In this document: one piece after another, positions 16,921 through 25,698 of the stretch
Numbering within the stretch: the stretch's first letter is position 1
How the letters are laid out: every line of letters starts with the position of its first letter
DNA from: DASQGA01 sp963722715
GTDB lineage: Bacteria > Actinomycetota > Thermoleophilia > Gaiellales > Gaiellaceae
NCBI GenBank assembly: GCA_963722715.1
Contig: CAVROA010000023.1
Coordinates: 245,045-309,044, forward strand
Direction: 5' to 3'
Length of the DNA: 64,000 nucleotides
The notes under the pieces: generated by a model
Databases searched by the model: none
Seen by the model: only the letters and a program-made list of their open reading frames with translations
What the model was told of the DNA's origin: nothing
Program-made: the position numbers and the translations under genes

Positions 16921-17514
16921 TTACTCCACCGGGGAGGCGGCTTCCAAGGCCCTCGCGAAGGCTCGCGCGGCCTGCGAGCGGTGGCTGTGCTGCGCCTTCC
17001 AGGCGTCGCCGAGCTCGGCCACCGTGCGTTCCTCTCCTTCCGGCACGAAGACCGGGTCGTAGCCGAAGCCCCCCGAGCCCGAAGGCGCCTCGGCGATCCG
17101 GCCTCTGAGCTCGCCGGTCGCCCGGATCTCGGTGCCGCCCGGACCGATGCCCACCAGCTCGCAGACGTAACGCGCCTGCCGGTCCGTCGCCTGCCCCGCG
17201 AGCTCGTCGAGGAGCTTTTGCAGATTCGCCTCGTCGGTCGCTCCCTCGCCGGTGTAGCGGGCTGAGAGAACGCCCGGCGCGCCGTCGAGCGCATCCACCT
17301 CGAGCCCCGAGTCCTCGCCCAGCACCCAGACATCGTCGCGAGCGAGAACCTCCCGGCCGAACCGAGCCTTTGTCTGCGCGTTCTCGGCGAAGGTCGAGCC
17401 CGTTTCGGGAGGAGGATCTCGCTCCGTCTCGAGCGGCTCGATCTCCCAGCCGGGAACGATCACACGGAGCTCCCGCGCCTTGTGCGGGTTCCGGGAGGCG
17501 AGGACGAGCCTCAC
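16921..17514 (-). CDS. rdgB: XTP/dITP pyrophosphatase (RdgB/HAM1)
   Basis: Removes non-canonical purine nucleotides (XTP, dITP) from the pool. The 197-aa protein begins VRLVLASRNPHKARELR and contains ETGSTFAENAQTKA, the catalytic segment VLGEDSGLEVDALDGAPGV, and GFGYDPVFVPEGEERTVAEL. GTG 17512-17514 chosen because it fits the family start and overlaps the mgtC stop as GTGA. The pairing with rph and murI is common in actinobacteria. Confidence 0.96.
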   Translation of the reverse strand: MRLVLASRNPHKARELRVIVPGWEIEPLETERDPPPETGSTFAENAQTKARFGREVLARDDVWVLGEDSGLEVDALDGAPGVLSARYTGEGATDEANLQKLLDELAGQATDRQARYVCELVGIGPGGTEIRATGELRGRIAEAPSGSGGFGYDPVFVPEGEERTVAELGDAWKAQHSHRSQAARAFARALEAASPVE

Positions 17515-18200
17515 TGCCTCCAGCGGACGCCGATCACCTCGTCGAGCGCCGACAGCTGCTCGATGACGTCCCGCCCGCTCCCCCCGAAGGGGAGGTCGAG
17601 CTCGATCCGGAGCTTTCGGCTGTCCTCCTCGTCCTCGAGCTCGACGTTGTCGACACGGCTGCGCCGCCCTTCGAGCACCGCGAGCACGCCCGAGATCGGC
17701 TGCTCCGGCCGGAGGTCGACCTCGAGGACACGGCCCTCCCGGCGGAATCGCCCGAGCGAGCCCTCGAACCACCGGAAGGGGCCGAGCCCCACCAGCACCA
17801 GGCCGGTCGTGACAAAGGCCGGTAGGTAGAACCCGGCACCGACTGCCATTCCGATCGCGGCCACGACCCAGAGTCCCGCCGCGGTCGTGAGCCCGCGGAC
17901 CGAGAGCCCCTGCCGGATGATCGCGCCCGCACCGAGGAACCCGATGCCGGTCACGATCTGGGCCGCGATTCGAGTCGGGTCGAACACGGTCCCCTGCGAG
18001 CGGTCGAAGACAAAGTCTCCCCAGGCGTAGGCGGAGACGACCGTGAAGAGCGCCGAGCCGAGCCCGACCAGCATGTGCGTCCGGAGGCCGGCTGCGCGCT
18101 CGCGGAGCTCTCGCTCGAGGCCGACGAGGCCGGAGAGGCCCGCGGCGAGCACGAGCCGGAGTGCAATCTCCCAGTCCGAGATGTCCGGGGTCACGTTCAC
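17511..18200 (-). CDS. MgtC/SapB family protein
   Basis: Inner-membrane protein of 229 aa. The N-terminal part has about four to five membrane helices with the family motifs GLVGLERELRERAAGLRTHMLVG and QIVTGIGFLGAGAIIRQG. The cytoplasmic C-terminal part (from about residue 150) is ACT-like (VLEVDLRPEQPISGVLAVLEG). MgtC proteins affect Mg2+ starvation survival and modulate F-type ATPase in pathogens; the role here is unknown. It overlaps rph and rdgB by 4 nt on each side. Confidence 0.92.
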   Translation of the reverse strand: MNVTPDISDWEIALRLVLAAGLSGLVGLERELRERAAGLRTHMLVGLGSALFTVVSAYAWGDFVFDRSQGTVFDPTRIAAQIVTGIGFLGAGAIIRQGLSVRGLTTAAGLWVVAAIGMAVGAGFYLPAFVTTGLVLVGLGPFRWFEGSLGRFRREGRVLEVDLRPEQPISGVLAVLEGRRSRVDNVELEDEEDSRKLRIELDLPFGGSGRDVIEQLSALDEVIGVRWRQ

Positions 18201-18892
18201 GCCGCCGTTTCTCGCTGCACGACTGCGATCTCGTCGATTCCCTTGGCGGCCAGCCCGAGCAGCTCGTCGAGCTGGGCCCGCTCGAAGGGCACCTGCTCCG
18301 CCGTCGCCTGCACCTCGATCAGCCGCCCGTCGCCGGTCATGACCACGTTCATGTCGACCTCCGCGGTCGAGTCTTCACCGTAATCGAGGTCGAGCAGTGG
18401 CTCGCCTCCCACGATCCCGACCGAGACTGCGCTGACCACGTCTGCCGGAGCCGGCAGCCCGCGCTTCGCCGCCGCCCGCGCGAGCGCGACCCAGGCCCCG
18501 CTGATCGCCGCCGTCCGCGTCCCCCCGTCCGCCTCGATGACGTCACAGTCGAGCCAGACCGTCCGCTCACCGAGCGTCTGCATGTCGTAGGCCGCCCGCA
18601 GCGAGCGCCCGATCAGGCGCTGGATCTCGATCGTGCGACCTTTTTGCTTTCCCTCGCTGGCCTCTCGGCGGATGCGCTGGCCCGTCGACGCCGGGAGCAT
18701 CCCGTACTCGGCGGTGAGCCAGCCCCGCCCGCTGCCTGCGAGCCACCGCGGGACGCTGTCCTCGATCGAGGCCGTGCAGAGGACGCGAGTGCGGCCGAAG
18801 GAGATGAGCGCCGAGCCATCGGCCTGCTCGAGGAAGCCCGTTTCGATCGAGACGGGGCGAAGCTCGTCCGGTCGACGGCCCTCGCGGCTCAT
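18197..18892 (-). CDS. rph: Ribonuclease PH
   Basis: Phosphorolytic 3'-5' exoribonuclease that trims tRNA 3' ends. The 231-aa product has the family start SREGRRPDELRPVSIETGFLEQADGSALISFGRTRVLC, the RGWLTAEYGMLPAST motif, and the phosphate-site region RTIEIQRLIGRSLRA, with LDCDVIEADGGTRTAAI further on. ATG 18890-18892 is chosen because homology begins there, although the frame remains open into the intergenic hairpins and murI. Coupled to mgtC by a GTGA overlap. Confidence 0.96.
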   Translation of the reverse strand: MSREGRRPDELRPVSIETGFLEQADGSALISFGRTRVLCTASIEDSVPRWLAGSGRGWLTAEYGMLPASTGQRIRREASEGKQKGRTIEIQRLIGRSLRAAYDMQTLGERTVWLDCDVIEADGGTRTAAISGAWVALARAAAKRGLPAPADVVSAVSVGIVGGEPLLDLDYGEDSTAEVDMNVVMTGDGRLIEVQATAEQVPFERAQLDELLGLAAKGIDEIAVVQRETAA

Positions 18893-19044
18893 GGGCCGAG
18901 GACGCTCATGGGCCGACCTTCGGCCTATGAGCGTGTGGAGGGGGTGTGGGGGAACCGGGAGGTTCCTCCACGTTGGACTGTAAGAAGGGGGCCCGCGGGG
19001 AAACATGGTTTCCCCCGCGGGAGCGAGCCGGAGGCGAGCGACGC
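18893..19044. repeat. Cluster of three stem-loops between murI and rph
   Basis: Three consecutive inverted repeats fill this 152-bp gap. They are CGCTCATGGGCCGA / TCGGCCTATGAGCG (18903-18933, 3-nt loop, one wobble), GTGGGGGAACC / GGTTCCTCCAC (18946-18971, 4-nt loop, one wobble) and CCCGCGGGGAAAC / GTTTCCCCCGCGGG (18992-19021, one bulge). An extra direct copy of CTCATGGGCCGA covers the rph start codon at 18888-18899. They could terminate murI transcription, process the mRNA, or be repeat elements. Confidence 0.7.
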
Positions 19045-19863
19045 TCATGCCGCGGCCAGCTCGAGCTCGCTGACCGCAATCTGCTCGACGGCCGCGATCG
19101 GAAGCTGCAGGAAGCGCTCCCCGAGCGCGCGAAACTCCTCCGGCGAGCCCGTCGTCAGGAACCGGCACGCACCCTCGCGCGAGACATCGTTTGCAACGCC
19201 GCGCCGGGCCAGCGTCTCGGCAACCTCTCGCGCGGTCTCGTCCGCGGAGAAGATGAGCGCCACGCCGCGGCCGAAGACGCGCTCGAACACGGGGCGGATC
19301 AACGGATAGTGGGTGCAGCCGAGGATCACCGTGTCCACCCCGGCATCTCGCAGCGGGGCTGCGTACTCGCGGACGGCCGCATGCAGGCCTTCGTCGACCG
19401 CGCCGGCTTCGATCATCGGAACGAGCTTCGGGCAGGCGACCGAGACCACCGAAGTGCCTGCGTCGAGCGCCCGGATGGTCGCCGCGTAACGCCCGCTTTC
19501 CACGGTCGCGGCGGTCGCAAGGACGCCGATCTTCCGGTTCCGGGTCGCCTGGACGGCCGCGTGGGCCTCCGGGGCCAGGACGCCGACGACCGGGACGGAG
19601 AGCTGCTCCTGGAGCAGCGGGAGCGCGGCCGCCGTGGCTGTGTTGCAGGCGTCGACGATCAGCTTGACGTCGCAGCGGTCTAGGTAAGAGGCGATCTCGA
19701 GCGCGAAGCGGCGAATCTCGTCCGCCGGACGCGGGCCGTACGGGCACCGCGCGCCGTCGCCGAGGTAGACGAAGTCCTCGTGCGGCATGGTGACGAGACA
19801 CTCATGGAGGACGGTGAGCCCGCCCGCTCCCGAGTCGAAGATGCCGATCGGCCGCCCGTCCAC
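19045..19863 (-). CDS. murI: Glutamate racemase
   Basis: Makes D-glutamate for peptidoglycan. The 272-aa enzyme carries IGIFDSGAGGLTVL at the N-terminus, the first catalytic Cys in VDACNTATA and the second in ILGCTHYPLIRP; the LGDGARCPYGPR segment is also characteristic. GTG start. First gene of the murI-rph-mgtC-rdgB-cNMP series and divergent from pabB with a 60-bp gap. Confidence 0.97.
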   Translation of the reverse strand: MDGRPIGIFDSGAGGLTVLHECLVTMPHEDFVYLGDGARCPYGPRPADEIRRFALEIASYLDRCDVKLIVDACNTATAAALPLLQEQLSVPVVGVLAPEAHAAVQATRNRKIGVLATAATVESGRYAATIRALDAGTSVVSVACPKLVPMIEAGAVDEGLHAAVREYAAPLRDAGVDTVILGCTHYPLIRPVFERVFGRGVALIFSADETAREVAETLARRGVANDVSREGACRFLTTGSPEEFRALGERFLQLPIAAVEQIAVSELELAAA

Positions 19864-19923
19864 GCAAAGATTCTACGAGTGCCCGTGGACCGCGCCGCGG
19901 CGCTCTTCTACTAGCGTAGAGCC

Positions 19924-20976
19924 GTGCTCGAGCTCTGGGACGCGCAGGACGCCTTCGCCCGGGTGGAGGATTACCTTCGGGAGAGCGAGTTCTTCGGCGG
20001 CGAACAGGTCGCCGACGTGTTCCTCGGCTACGGCCTCTCGCAGGCCCTCCGTCGCGATGCGACTCCGCCCGTACCGGCTGAGCCGTGCCGGCTTCCGCTC
20101 GCCGCCTGCAAGATCCGTCCGTGGACCGAGCGGCTCGACGGGACAAGAGGCTTCCGTGTCGGTGCCTGGCGCCGCTCGTGGAGCGACGCCGGCTACGCGG
20201 CCGCAATCGAGGCGGTGCAGGAGGCAATCGCCCGCGGGGACGTCTACCAGGTGAATCTCGTCCAGCACCTCTCTGCGTCCTTCGACGGGGATCCAGTAGG
20301 ACTGGCTGCCCGGCTGGCGCCGCTCGCGCCGCTCCACGGCGAGCCGCTCCTGGGCAGTGGGTGGGCGATCGTGTCGGCCTCGCCCGAGCTCTTTCTCGCC
20401 CGGCGCGGGCGCCGCGTCTGGACGAAGCCGATCAAGGGGACGCGCCCGCTCGGCGCAACGGGCGAGCTTTCCGGCTCCGAGAAGGACACCGCGGAGCACG
20501 TCATGATCGTCGACCTGGAGCGGAACGACCTCTCGCGCGTCTGCGAGCCCGGGAGCATTCGCTGGCCGGAGCTGCTCGAAGAGCACCGGCTCGCGGGCGT
20601 CTCGCACCTTGTGTCGACGGTCGAGGGCCGCCTGCGAGAAGGTGTCGGCCTGGCCGAGATCCTGGAGGCGACCTTCCCGGGCGGCTCGATCACGGGTGCG
20701 CCGAAGATCGCCGCCGTCGACCAGATCGCACGGCTCGAGCCGGTCGGGCGCGGGGCGTCGATGGGAGCGATCGGCCGGATCTATCCGAACGGCGACTTCG
20801 ACCTGGCGCTGACGATCCGGACGTTCGCAGTGGTGGAGGGTCGCATCCATCTCTGGGTGGGCGGCGGCATCGTCTGGGACTCGGAGACCGAGGCCGAGAT
20901 CGAGGAGTCCTGGGTGAAGGCGCGCCCCCTCCTCGCGGCGATCGGCGCGCCGTTGCCCGAGCCGGCGCTCGCATGA
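19924..20976 (+). CDS. pabB: Aminodeoxychorismate synthase component I (PabB-like)
   Basis: Chorismate-utilising enzyme that, with a glutamine amidotransferase, forms 4-amino-4-deoxychorismate for folate. The 350-aa protein has IARGDVYQVNLVQHL, FSASPELF-like VSASPELFLAR, the IKGTRPLG motif with the Lys that attacks chorismate in PabB, EHVMIVDLERNDLSRVC, and FPGGSITGAPKIAA near the end. The N-terminal domain is short compared with anthranilate synthase. GTG start, 4-nt overlap with pabC. Confidence 0.93.
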   Translation: MLELWDAQDAFARVEDYLRESEFFGGEQVADVFLGYGLSQALRRDATPPVPAEPCRLPLAACKIRPWTERLDGTRGFRVGAWRRSWSDAGYAAAIEAVQEAIARGDVYQVNLVQHLSASFDGDPVGLAARLAPLAPLHGEPLLGSGWAIVSASPELFLARRGRRVWTKPIKGTRPLGATGELSGSEKDTAEHVMIVDLERNDLSRVCEPGSIRWPELLEEHRLAGVSHLVSTVEGRLREGVGLAEILEATFPGGSITGAPKIAAVDQIARLEPVGRGASMGAIGRIYPNGDFDLALTIRTFAVVEGRIHLWVGGGIVWDSETEAEIEESWVKARPLLAAIGAPLPEPALA

Positions 20977-21830
20977 CGCTGCTCGCACTCGCGGTCCGAG
21001 GCCGCGGGGTTGTCGATCCGGAGGAGCCCGTCCTCCATGCCGACGACGAGGGCCTGATCCGGGGCCGCGCGGCCTTCGAGACGACGCGGGTCTACAACGG
21101 CCGCCCTTTCAAGCTGGACGAGCACCTCGATCGCCTCGCCGGCTCGGCGGCCCGCATCGGGCTACCCGAGGTCGACCGCGAGGAGTGCCAGTCACTCGCC
21201 GCCGCCGCCCTGGCAGAGGCCGACGTCCCCGATTGCGCCCTGCGGCTCTACTGGACGGCCGGGCGGGAGGGCCTCGGGGAGCCGACGGGGCTCGCGCTCG
21301 TGAGCTCGATTCCGGAGGACCTCGAGGAGCGCCGGCAGGAGGGCATCAGGATGATCTCGCTGCCGCTCGGCCTCGAGGCCGACCTGCGTGCCGTCGCCCC
21401 GTGGCTTCTCGGCGGAGTGAAGTCGACGAGCTACGCCGTCAACATGGCCGCCGAGGCCGAGGCGCGCCGGCGGGGCGCCGACGACGCGGTCTTCCTGGCG
21501 AGCGGCAACGTCGTCCTCGAAGGCCCTGTCACCAACGTCTGGTGGCGGCGCGAGCGCGTCCTCTATACGCCGGCCCTCGAGCTCGGCATCCTCGCGGGCG
21601 TCACGCGGGCGACGCTGGTCGTGGAGGCGGGCAAGCTCGACTACGAGGTCAGGGAAGGTGCGTTTCCCCTCGACCACTTGGCGGGCTCCGAGGAGGCGTT
21701 CACATCGTCGTCGATCCGGGAGGTCATGCCTGTCGTCGAGCTCGACGGCCGGCCCCTTGGACCCGGCGTTCCCGGCCCCGCCGCACACGAGCTTCAGGAA
21801 GCGCTTCGTCGCGAAGCGTCGTTAGGCTAG
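20973..21830 (+). CDS. pabC: Aminodeoxychorismate lyase / branched-chain aminotransferase-like (PabC)
   Basis: PLP fold-type IV enzyme, 285 aa. Position next to pabB indicates aminodeoxychorismate lyase, giving 4-aminobenzoate. Landmarks are LIRGRAAFETTRVYNGRPFKLDEHLDRL, the PLP Lys in LLGGVKSTSYAVNMAAEAEA, and EAFTSSSIREVMPVVELDGR at the C-terminus. ATG overlaps the pabB stop as ATGA. A D-amino-acid or branched-chain aminotransferase activity cannot be excluded from sequence. Confidence 0.9.
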   Translation: MTLLALAVRGRGVVDPEEPVLHADDEGLIRGRAAFETTRVYNGRPFKLDEHLDRLAGSAARIGLPEVDREECQSLAAAALAEADVPDCALRLYWTAGREGLGEPTGLALVSSIPEDLEERRQEGIRMISLPLGLEADLRAVAPWLLGGVKSTSYAVNMAAEAEARRRGADDAVFLASGNVVLEGPVTNVWWRRERVLYTPALELGILAGVTRATLVVEAGKLDYEVREGAFPLDHLAGSEEAFTSSSIREVMPVVELDGRPLGPGVPGPAAHELQEALRREASLG

Positions 21831-21835
21831 GCGCA

Positions 21836-22564
21836 ATGCGCGTTCTCTCCATCGTCCACGGGCCTGACTCCAAGGCGGGGGTCTTCGGCGAGACCGTGCG
21901 GGACGCGGGCCACGAGCTTCACCAGGTGAACTACGCGGGCGAGCAGCCACCCTCGCAGCCGGTCACCGAGTACGACGCGGCCATGATCTTCGGCGGCTCG
22001 ATGAACACGCACGAGGAGGAGACGCACCCCTGGCTCGGCCCCGAGAAGGAAGCGATCGGAGCACTCCTCGAGGCGAGTGTCCCGACATTCGGCGTCTGCC
22101 TCGGCAGCCAGCTCATTGCCGAGGTGGCAGGCGGCACGGTAAGCCGGGTCACGGTGCCCGAGATCGGCTGGTTCGAGGTCGAGGTCACACCCGAGGCCGC
22201 GCAGGACCCCGTCTTCGGCCCGCTGCCGGAGCGCTTCACCGCCTTCCAGTGGCACAGCTACCAGTCGACGCTCCCACCCGGCGCCGTCGAGCTGGCTCGC
22301 AACTCCACCTGCCTCCAGGGCTATCGCATCGGCGAGTCGGTCTGGGGGGCGCAGTTCCATTGCGAGGTGACTCAACCGATCGTCGAGACATGGATCAGCC
22401 ACTCCGGCTCGGATCCCGGCGCGTGCGAGCTCGGACTGGATGTCGAGACGACACGGAGAGAGCTTGCTGAGCGGATCGACGATTGGAAGGTGCTCGGCCG
22501 CCGGCTGTCCAGCGCCTTCGTGACGTACGTCGAGGAGCGCGCGGCCGCTCCTGCCGGCGCTTGA
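21836..22564 (+). CDS. Class I glutamine amidotransferase (GMP synthase-like)
   Basis: A 242-aa stand-alone amidotransferase. The nucleophile elbow is FGVCLGSQLIAE with Cys at residue 88, and the His-Glu pair is in GAQFHCEVT. The QWHSYQ motif is typical of the GMP-synthase-like group rather than of PabA. It could nevertheless serve as the glutaminase partner of PabB, given its position 6 nt after pabC; this is inference. Its stop overlaps the TTG start of the next gene. Confidence 0.88.
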   Translation: MRVLSIVHGPDSKAGVFGETVRDAGHELHQVNYAGEQPPSQPVTEYDAAMIFGGSMNTHEEETHPWLGPEKEAIGALLEASVPTFGVCLGSQLIAEVAGGTVSRVTVPEIGWFEVEVTPEAAQDPVFGPLPERFTAFQWHSYQSTLPPGAVELARNSTCLQGYRIGESVWGAQFHCEVTQPIVETWISHSGSDPGACELGLDVETTRRELAERIDDWKVLGRRLSSAFVTYVEERAAAPAGA

Positions 22565-23586
22565 CACCGGTCTCCTACCGCTGCCTGTCGCAGGAGGACG
22601 TCGTCGAGGCGGGAGGTCTCGACATGGACGCCTGCCTCGAGGTGATCGGGGCGACGCTCGTCCTGCACCATCGAGGGGAGACCGTCTCTCCCAAGAAGGC
22701 GGTCATTCACTGGGGCGACGACCTCGATACCGACGAGAAGCAGGGCCGGATCATGGCGATGCCGGCGTACGTCGGCGGCAGCACCCGCATGGCGGGCCTC
22801 AAGTGGATTCCGAGCGTGCCGCGGAACCCCGAGCGCGGGCTGCCGCGCGGCATCGGGGTGATCCTCCTCTCCGACCCGGAGACCGGGCTGCCCGTCGCGT
22901 TCCTGGACGGAACGGTCGTCTCGGCGATGCGCACAGGAGCCGTCTCCGGAGTCGCAGCGCGGGCGCTGGCGCGCGACGGCGCCCGCGTCCTGGGGCTACT
23001 CGGTGCGGGCGTTCAGGCCCGGACGCAGCTCATGGCGCTCGAGCGGACACTCCCGGCCCTCGAAGAGATCCGGATCTACGACCCCGCACTCGGCAAGGCG
23101 GACGAACTGGTGACCGCCCGCTCGGACGGCCCCTCGCGCCACGCCGTTGCGAGCGCCGAGGAGGCCGTGCGCGGAGCCGACGTCCTCGTGCCCGCCACGA
23201 TGGCAGCGGAGCCGTTCGTCCCGGCGGCCTGGCTCGGGCCTGGGGCGCTCGTCCTCTCGGTCTCCTCGCTCGACCTCGCCGTCGACGTGATCGAAGCGGC
23301 TGACCTGGTCGTCGCGGACGACGTCGCTCACGAAACGGGCCATGCCTCGCGCCCGCTCGCCCGCGCGGAGGCTGCCGGCGTGCTCGACCGGGAAGCCGTC
23401 GTCCCGCTCGGCGCGATCCTCGCCGGGGATCATCCCGGCCGGACCTCTGAGGACGACCTGGTCGTCGTCTCGCCGGTCGGCATGGGCATCGAGGACGTCG
23501 CCTGGGCGACGCACGTCTTTCGCCGGGCCGAGGAGCTCGGCCTCGGCTCCGAGCAGCAACTCTGGGACGAGCCGGTCTGGCTCTAG
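22561..23586 (+). CDS. Ornithine cyclodeaminase/mu-crystallin family protein
   Basis: NAD(P)-dependent enzyme of the OCD family, 341 aa. Recognisable parts are the N-terminal LSQEDVVEAGGLDMDACLEVI, KWIPSVPRNP, the substrate segment LDGTVVSAMRTGAVSGVAARALA, and the Rossmann glycine loop LGLLGAGVQARTQLMAL. The PKKAVIHWGDD insertion resembles SbnB-like and tyramine-oxidase-subunit-B-like members, so the reaction is uncertain. I place the start at TTG 22561, overlapping the amidotransferase stop as TTGA; no ATG or GTG fits better. Confidence 0.87.
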   Translation: MTPVSYRCLSQEDVVEAGGLDMDACLEVIGATLVLHHRGETVSPKKAVIHWGDDLDTDEKQGRIMAMPAYVGGSTRMAGLKWIPSVPRNPERGLPRGIGVILLSDPETGLPVAFLDGTVVSAMRTGAVSGVAARALARDGARVLGLLGAGVQARTQLMALERTLPALEEIRIYDPALGKADELVTARSDGPSRHAVASAEEAVRGADVLVPATMAAEPFVPAAWLGPGALVLSVSSLDLAVDVIEAADLVVADDVAHETGHASRPLARAEAAGVLDREAVVPLGAILAGDHPGRTSEDDLVVVSPVGMGIEDVAWATHVFRRAEELGLGSEQQLWDEPVWL

Positions 23587-23589
23587 CTG

Positions 23590-23605
23590 GCAGGTCGAAA
23601 CCTGC
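23590..23605 (+). terminator. Small hairpin after the cyclodeaminase gene
   Basis: A 6-bp perfect stem GCAGGT / ACCTGC closed by a CGAA tetraloop begins 3 nt after the stop codon. It is short and lacks a U-tract, so it may only weakly terminate or protect the transcript end. Confidence 0.35.
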
Positions 23606-23650
23606 ATCGGCGACCGGGAACCAAGGAAGCCTTCCGACTGTCTAATCAGC

Positions 23651-24853
23651 ATGCGAGGCCGGTCCGGAATCCTCCTTACGCTCTTGTCCGCATCGGCGGC
23701 GCTCCTCCTGGCGGCCTGCGGTAGCGGCGAATCCGCGACGCCCGATGGGCCATCTGATTCATCCCCGTGGCGGGCAGTTCCGGCTGGTCCGCTGAGCCCC
23801 CGCGCGGGCGCGCTCGGGCTCTGGACCGGAAGCGAGGTGCTACTCATCGGCGGCAGCGACGCGGCTCCCTGCCCTCCTAGCGCCTCCTGTGTCCCCCCTG
23901 ACGTGCCCCCGCTTGCCGATGGCGCTGCTTTCGATCCTCAAACCGGTACGTGGCGCCGGATCGCCGACTCGCCGGTGCCCTTCGAGTGGGCCCAAGCTGT
24001 CGTCATCCGGAAGACCGCGTACCTCTGGATCCCCGGAAGCCCGGGCAGACCGAACGCAGACAGCGCCTTCCTCACGTATCACGTTCGGCAAGACCGCTGG
24101 CAAGAGCTTCCTTTACCGGCAAACTCCGACCGCTTCGGCGGCATCGTGCAGGCAGGCGACGGGATCGTCGCGTATGCGGGCACCGACGAGCAGGGCGAGC
24201 AGCCGGATCTCGTCTTCGACCCGGCCGTAGGCTCGTGGAGCGAGCTTCCGCCCGATCCGCTCTCGCCGTCGTTCGATCGCTCGATGGCTTGGAGCGGCGA
24301 GGAGCTCCTTCTTTTCGACCACGAGCTCGTTCCCAACCCCGGCTCCGAGAAGCCGTCCGTCACCCGCGCCGCCGCGCTCGACCTCGAAAGCGGTTCATGG
24401 CGGCGGCTTCCCGACTCCGAGATCCTCGCCTCAGGACCCTGGGTGATCGACGACGCGCGTCTGATCAACCCAATGCTCGGCAGCGCCGACGGCGGCGACA
24501 CCAACAACTGGGGCCGCAACTATCCCTACGGCGGCATCCTCGAGCCCGCAAGCGGTAGGTGGTCAGCGCTACCCGACCCACCCGACGGTGAGGAAGACTT
24601 CGCAAGCGGCGTCCTCACCGAATCCCTCGGCCATTACTTCGGCCACCGCGGCTGGATCCTCGACGCGGCCACCGATACATGGATTCAGGTGCCGCCGCTC
24701 GCCAACGATGAGCTCGTCACCGACAGGACCGTCGTCTCAGCCGGCGCCGACCTGCTTGTTTTCGGTGGCGCGCGTTGGAAGGCCCAGAGCCTCGATGCCA
24801 CGCTCCTCAACGATGCGTGGATCTGGTCGCCTCGAGCGAGTACCGACTCTTAG
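23651..24853 (+). CDS. Kelch-like beta-propeller lipoprotein
   Basis: A 400-aa exported lipoprotein. The signal peptide ends in a lipobox (LLLAAC, Cys at about residue 24). The rest consists of repeated blade-like units with Gly-rich strands and a trailing W (for example VLLIGGSDA, FDPQTGTWRRI, FDPAVGSWSELP, LDLESGSWRRLP, LEPASGRWSALP, LLVFGGARW), the pattern of Kelch/galactose-oxidase-type propellers. No catalytic residues are recognised; likely a binding protein on the outer face of the membrane. ATG start with a weak ribosome site. Confidence 0.82.
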   Translation: MRGRSGILLTLLSASAALLLAACGSGESATPDGPSDSSPWRAVPAGPLSPRAGALGLWTGSEVLLIGGSDAAPCPPSASCVPPDVPPLADGAAFDPQTGTWRRIADSPVPFEWAQAVVIRKTAYLWIPGSPGRPNADSAFLTYHVRQDRWQELPLPANSDRFGGIVQAGDGIVAYAGTDEQGEQPDLVFDPAVGSWSELPPDPLSPSFDRSMAWSGEELLLFDHELVPNPGSEKPSVTRAAALDLESGSWRRLPDSEILASGPWVIDDARLINPMLGSADGGDTNNWGRNYPYGGILEPASGRWSALPDPPDGEEDFASGVLTESLGHYFGHRGWILDAATDTWIQVPPLANDELVTDRTVVSAGADLLVFGGARWKAQSLDATLLNDAWIWSPRASTDS

Positions 24854-24910
24854 ATCAGCTTCGGGCTCCAGGCGAGTCGCGCGAGCGCGAGCGTCTTCCA
24901 CCAGTCGTGT

Positions 24911-25687
24911 CTAAGGCCCTTTGGTCAGATAGGCGGCGGTGATGCCGCCGTCGACCACGAACTCCGTCCCGGTCATGTAGGAGGAGAGGTCGCTGGCCAG
25001 GAAGAGTGCTGCCTTGGCGATGTCCTCGGGCTCCGCGAAGCGGCCCAGCGGAATGTGGTTCAGGCGGTTCTCACGCCGCTCGTCGTCCTTCAGAAGCTGC
25101 TCGAGGAGCGGCGTCTTGACCGGGCCCGGGCACAGGGCATTCGCCCTGATGCCTTGGGGGGCGTACTGGACGGCCATCTCCCTGGTCATCGACAGGACGC
25201 CTCCCTTCGACGCTGAGTAGGCGATCTGCGGGTTCGCGGCGCCCATCAGCGCTACGAAGGAGGCGACGTTGATAATCGACCCGCCTCCAGACGCGACCAG
25301 CTTCGGGATCGCGTATCGGCAGCAGAGGAAGACGCCTTTGAGGTTGATGTCGATCGTCTTCTGCCAGACCTCGAGAGGCGTGTCGACGGGACTCGTGTCG
25401 TCCGGGTGCATGATCCCGGCGTTGTGGTAGCTGACGTCGAGCCGCCCGAAGCGCTCGACGGCCTGGTCGAAGAGGGCGCGCACCTGTTCGTCGTCTGAGA
25501 CGTCTCCAGGCAAGAAGGCAGCCTCGCCCCCCACTTCTTCGACGAGCCTGATGGTCTCCCGGCCGCCCTCTTCGTCCATGTCGGTGACGAGGATCTTCCC
25601 GCCTTCACGCGCGAAGAGGATGGAGGCGGCGCGGCCGAGGCCGCCGCCAGAGCCTGTGATCAGGCACACCTTTCCGTCCAGCAACAT
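24911..25687 (-). CDS. SDR-family oxidoreductase
   Basis: Classical short-chain dehydrogenase, 258 aa. Cofactor loop CLITGSGGGLGRAAS near residue 8, acidic TDMDEEGG after beta2 suggesting NAD(H), NAG motif in YHNAGIMHP, catalytic Ser in INVASFVAL and YxxxK in YSASKGG, and the C-terminal TGTEFVVDGGITA. Substrate unknown. It lies 11 nt after the rhodanese gene, at the end of a GST-hydrolase-rhodanese-SDR operon. Confidence 0.92.
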   Translation of the reverse strand: MLLDGKVCLITGSGGGLGRAASILFAREGGKILVTDMDEEGGRETIRLVEEVGGEAAFLPGDVSDDEQVRALFDQAVERFGRLDVSYHNAGIMHPDDTSPVDTPLEVWQKTIDINLKGVFLCCRYAIPKLVASGGGSIINVASFVALMGAANPQIAYSASKGGVLSMTREMAVQYAPQGIRANALCPGPVKTPLLEQLLKDDERRENRLNHIPLGRFAEPEDIAKAALFLASDLSSYMTGTEFVVDGGITAAYLTKGP

Positions 25688-25698
25688 GGGCGCCTACC

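Noticed and set aside
18197..19801. A long minus-strand frame that extends rph through the intergenic hairpins into murI
   Set aside because: Homology begins only at MSREGRR. The extension is antisense-like Arg/Gly/Pro-rich sequence and overlaps murI in another frame on the same strand.
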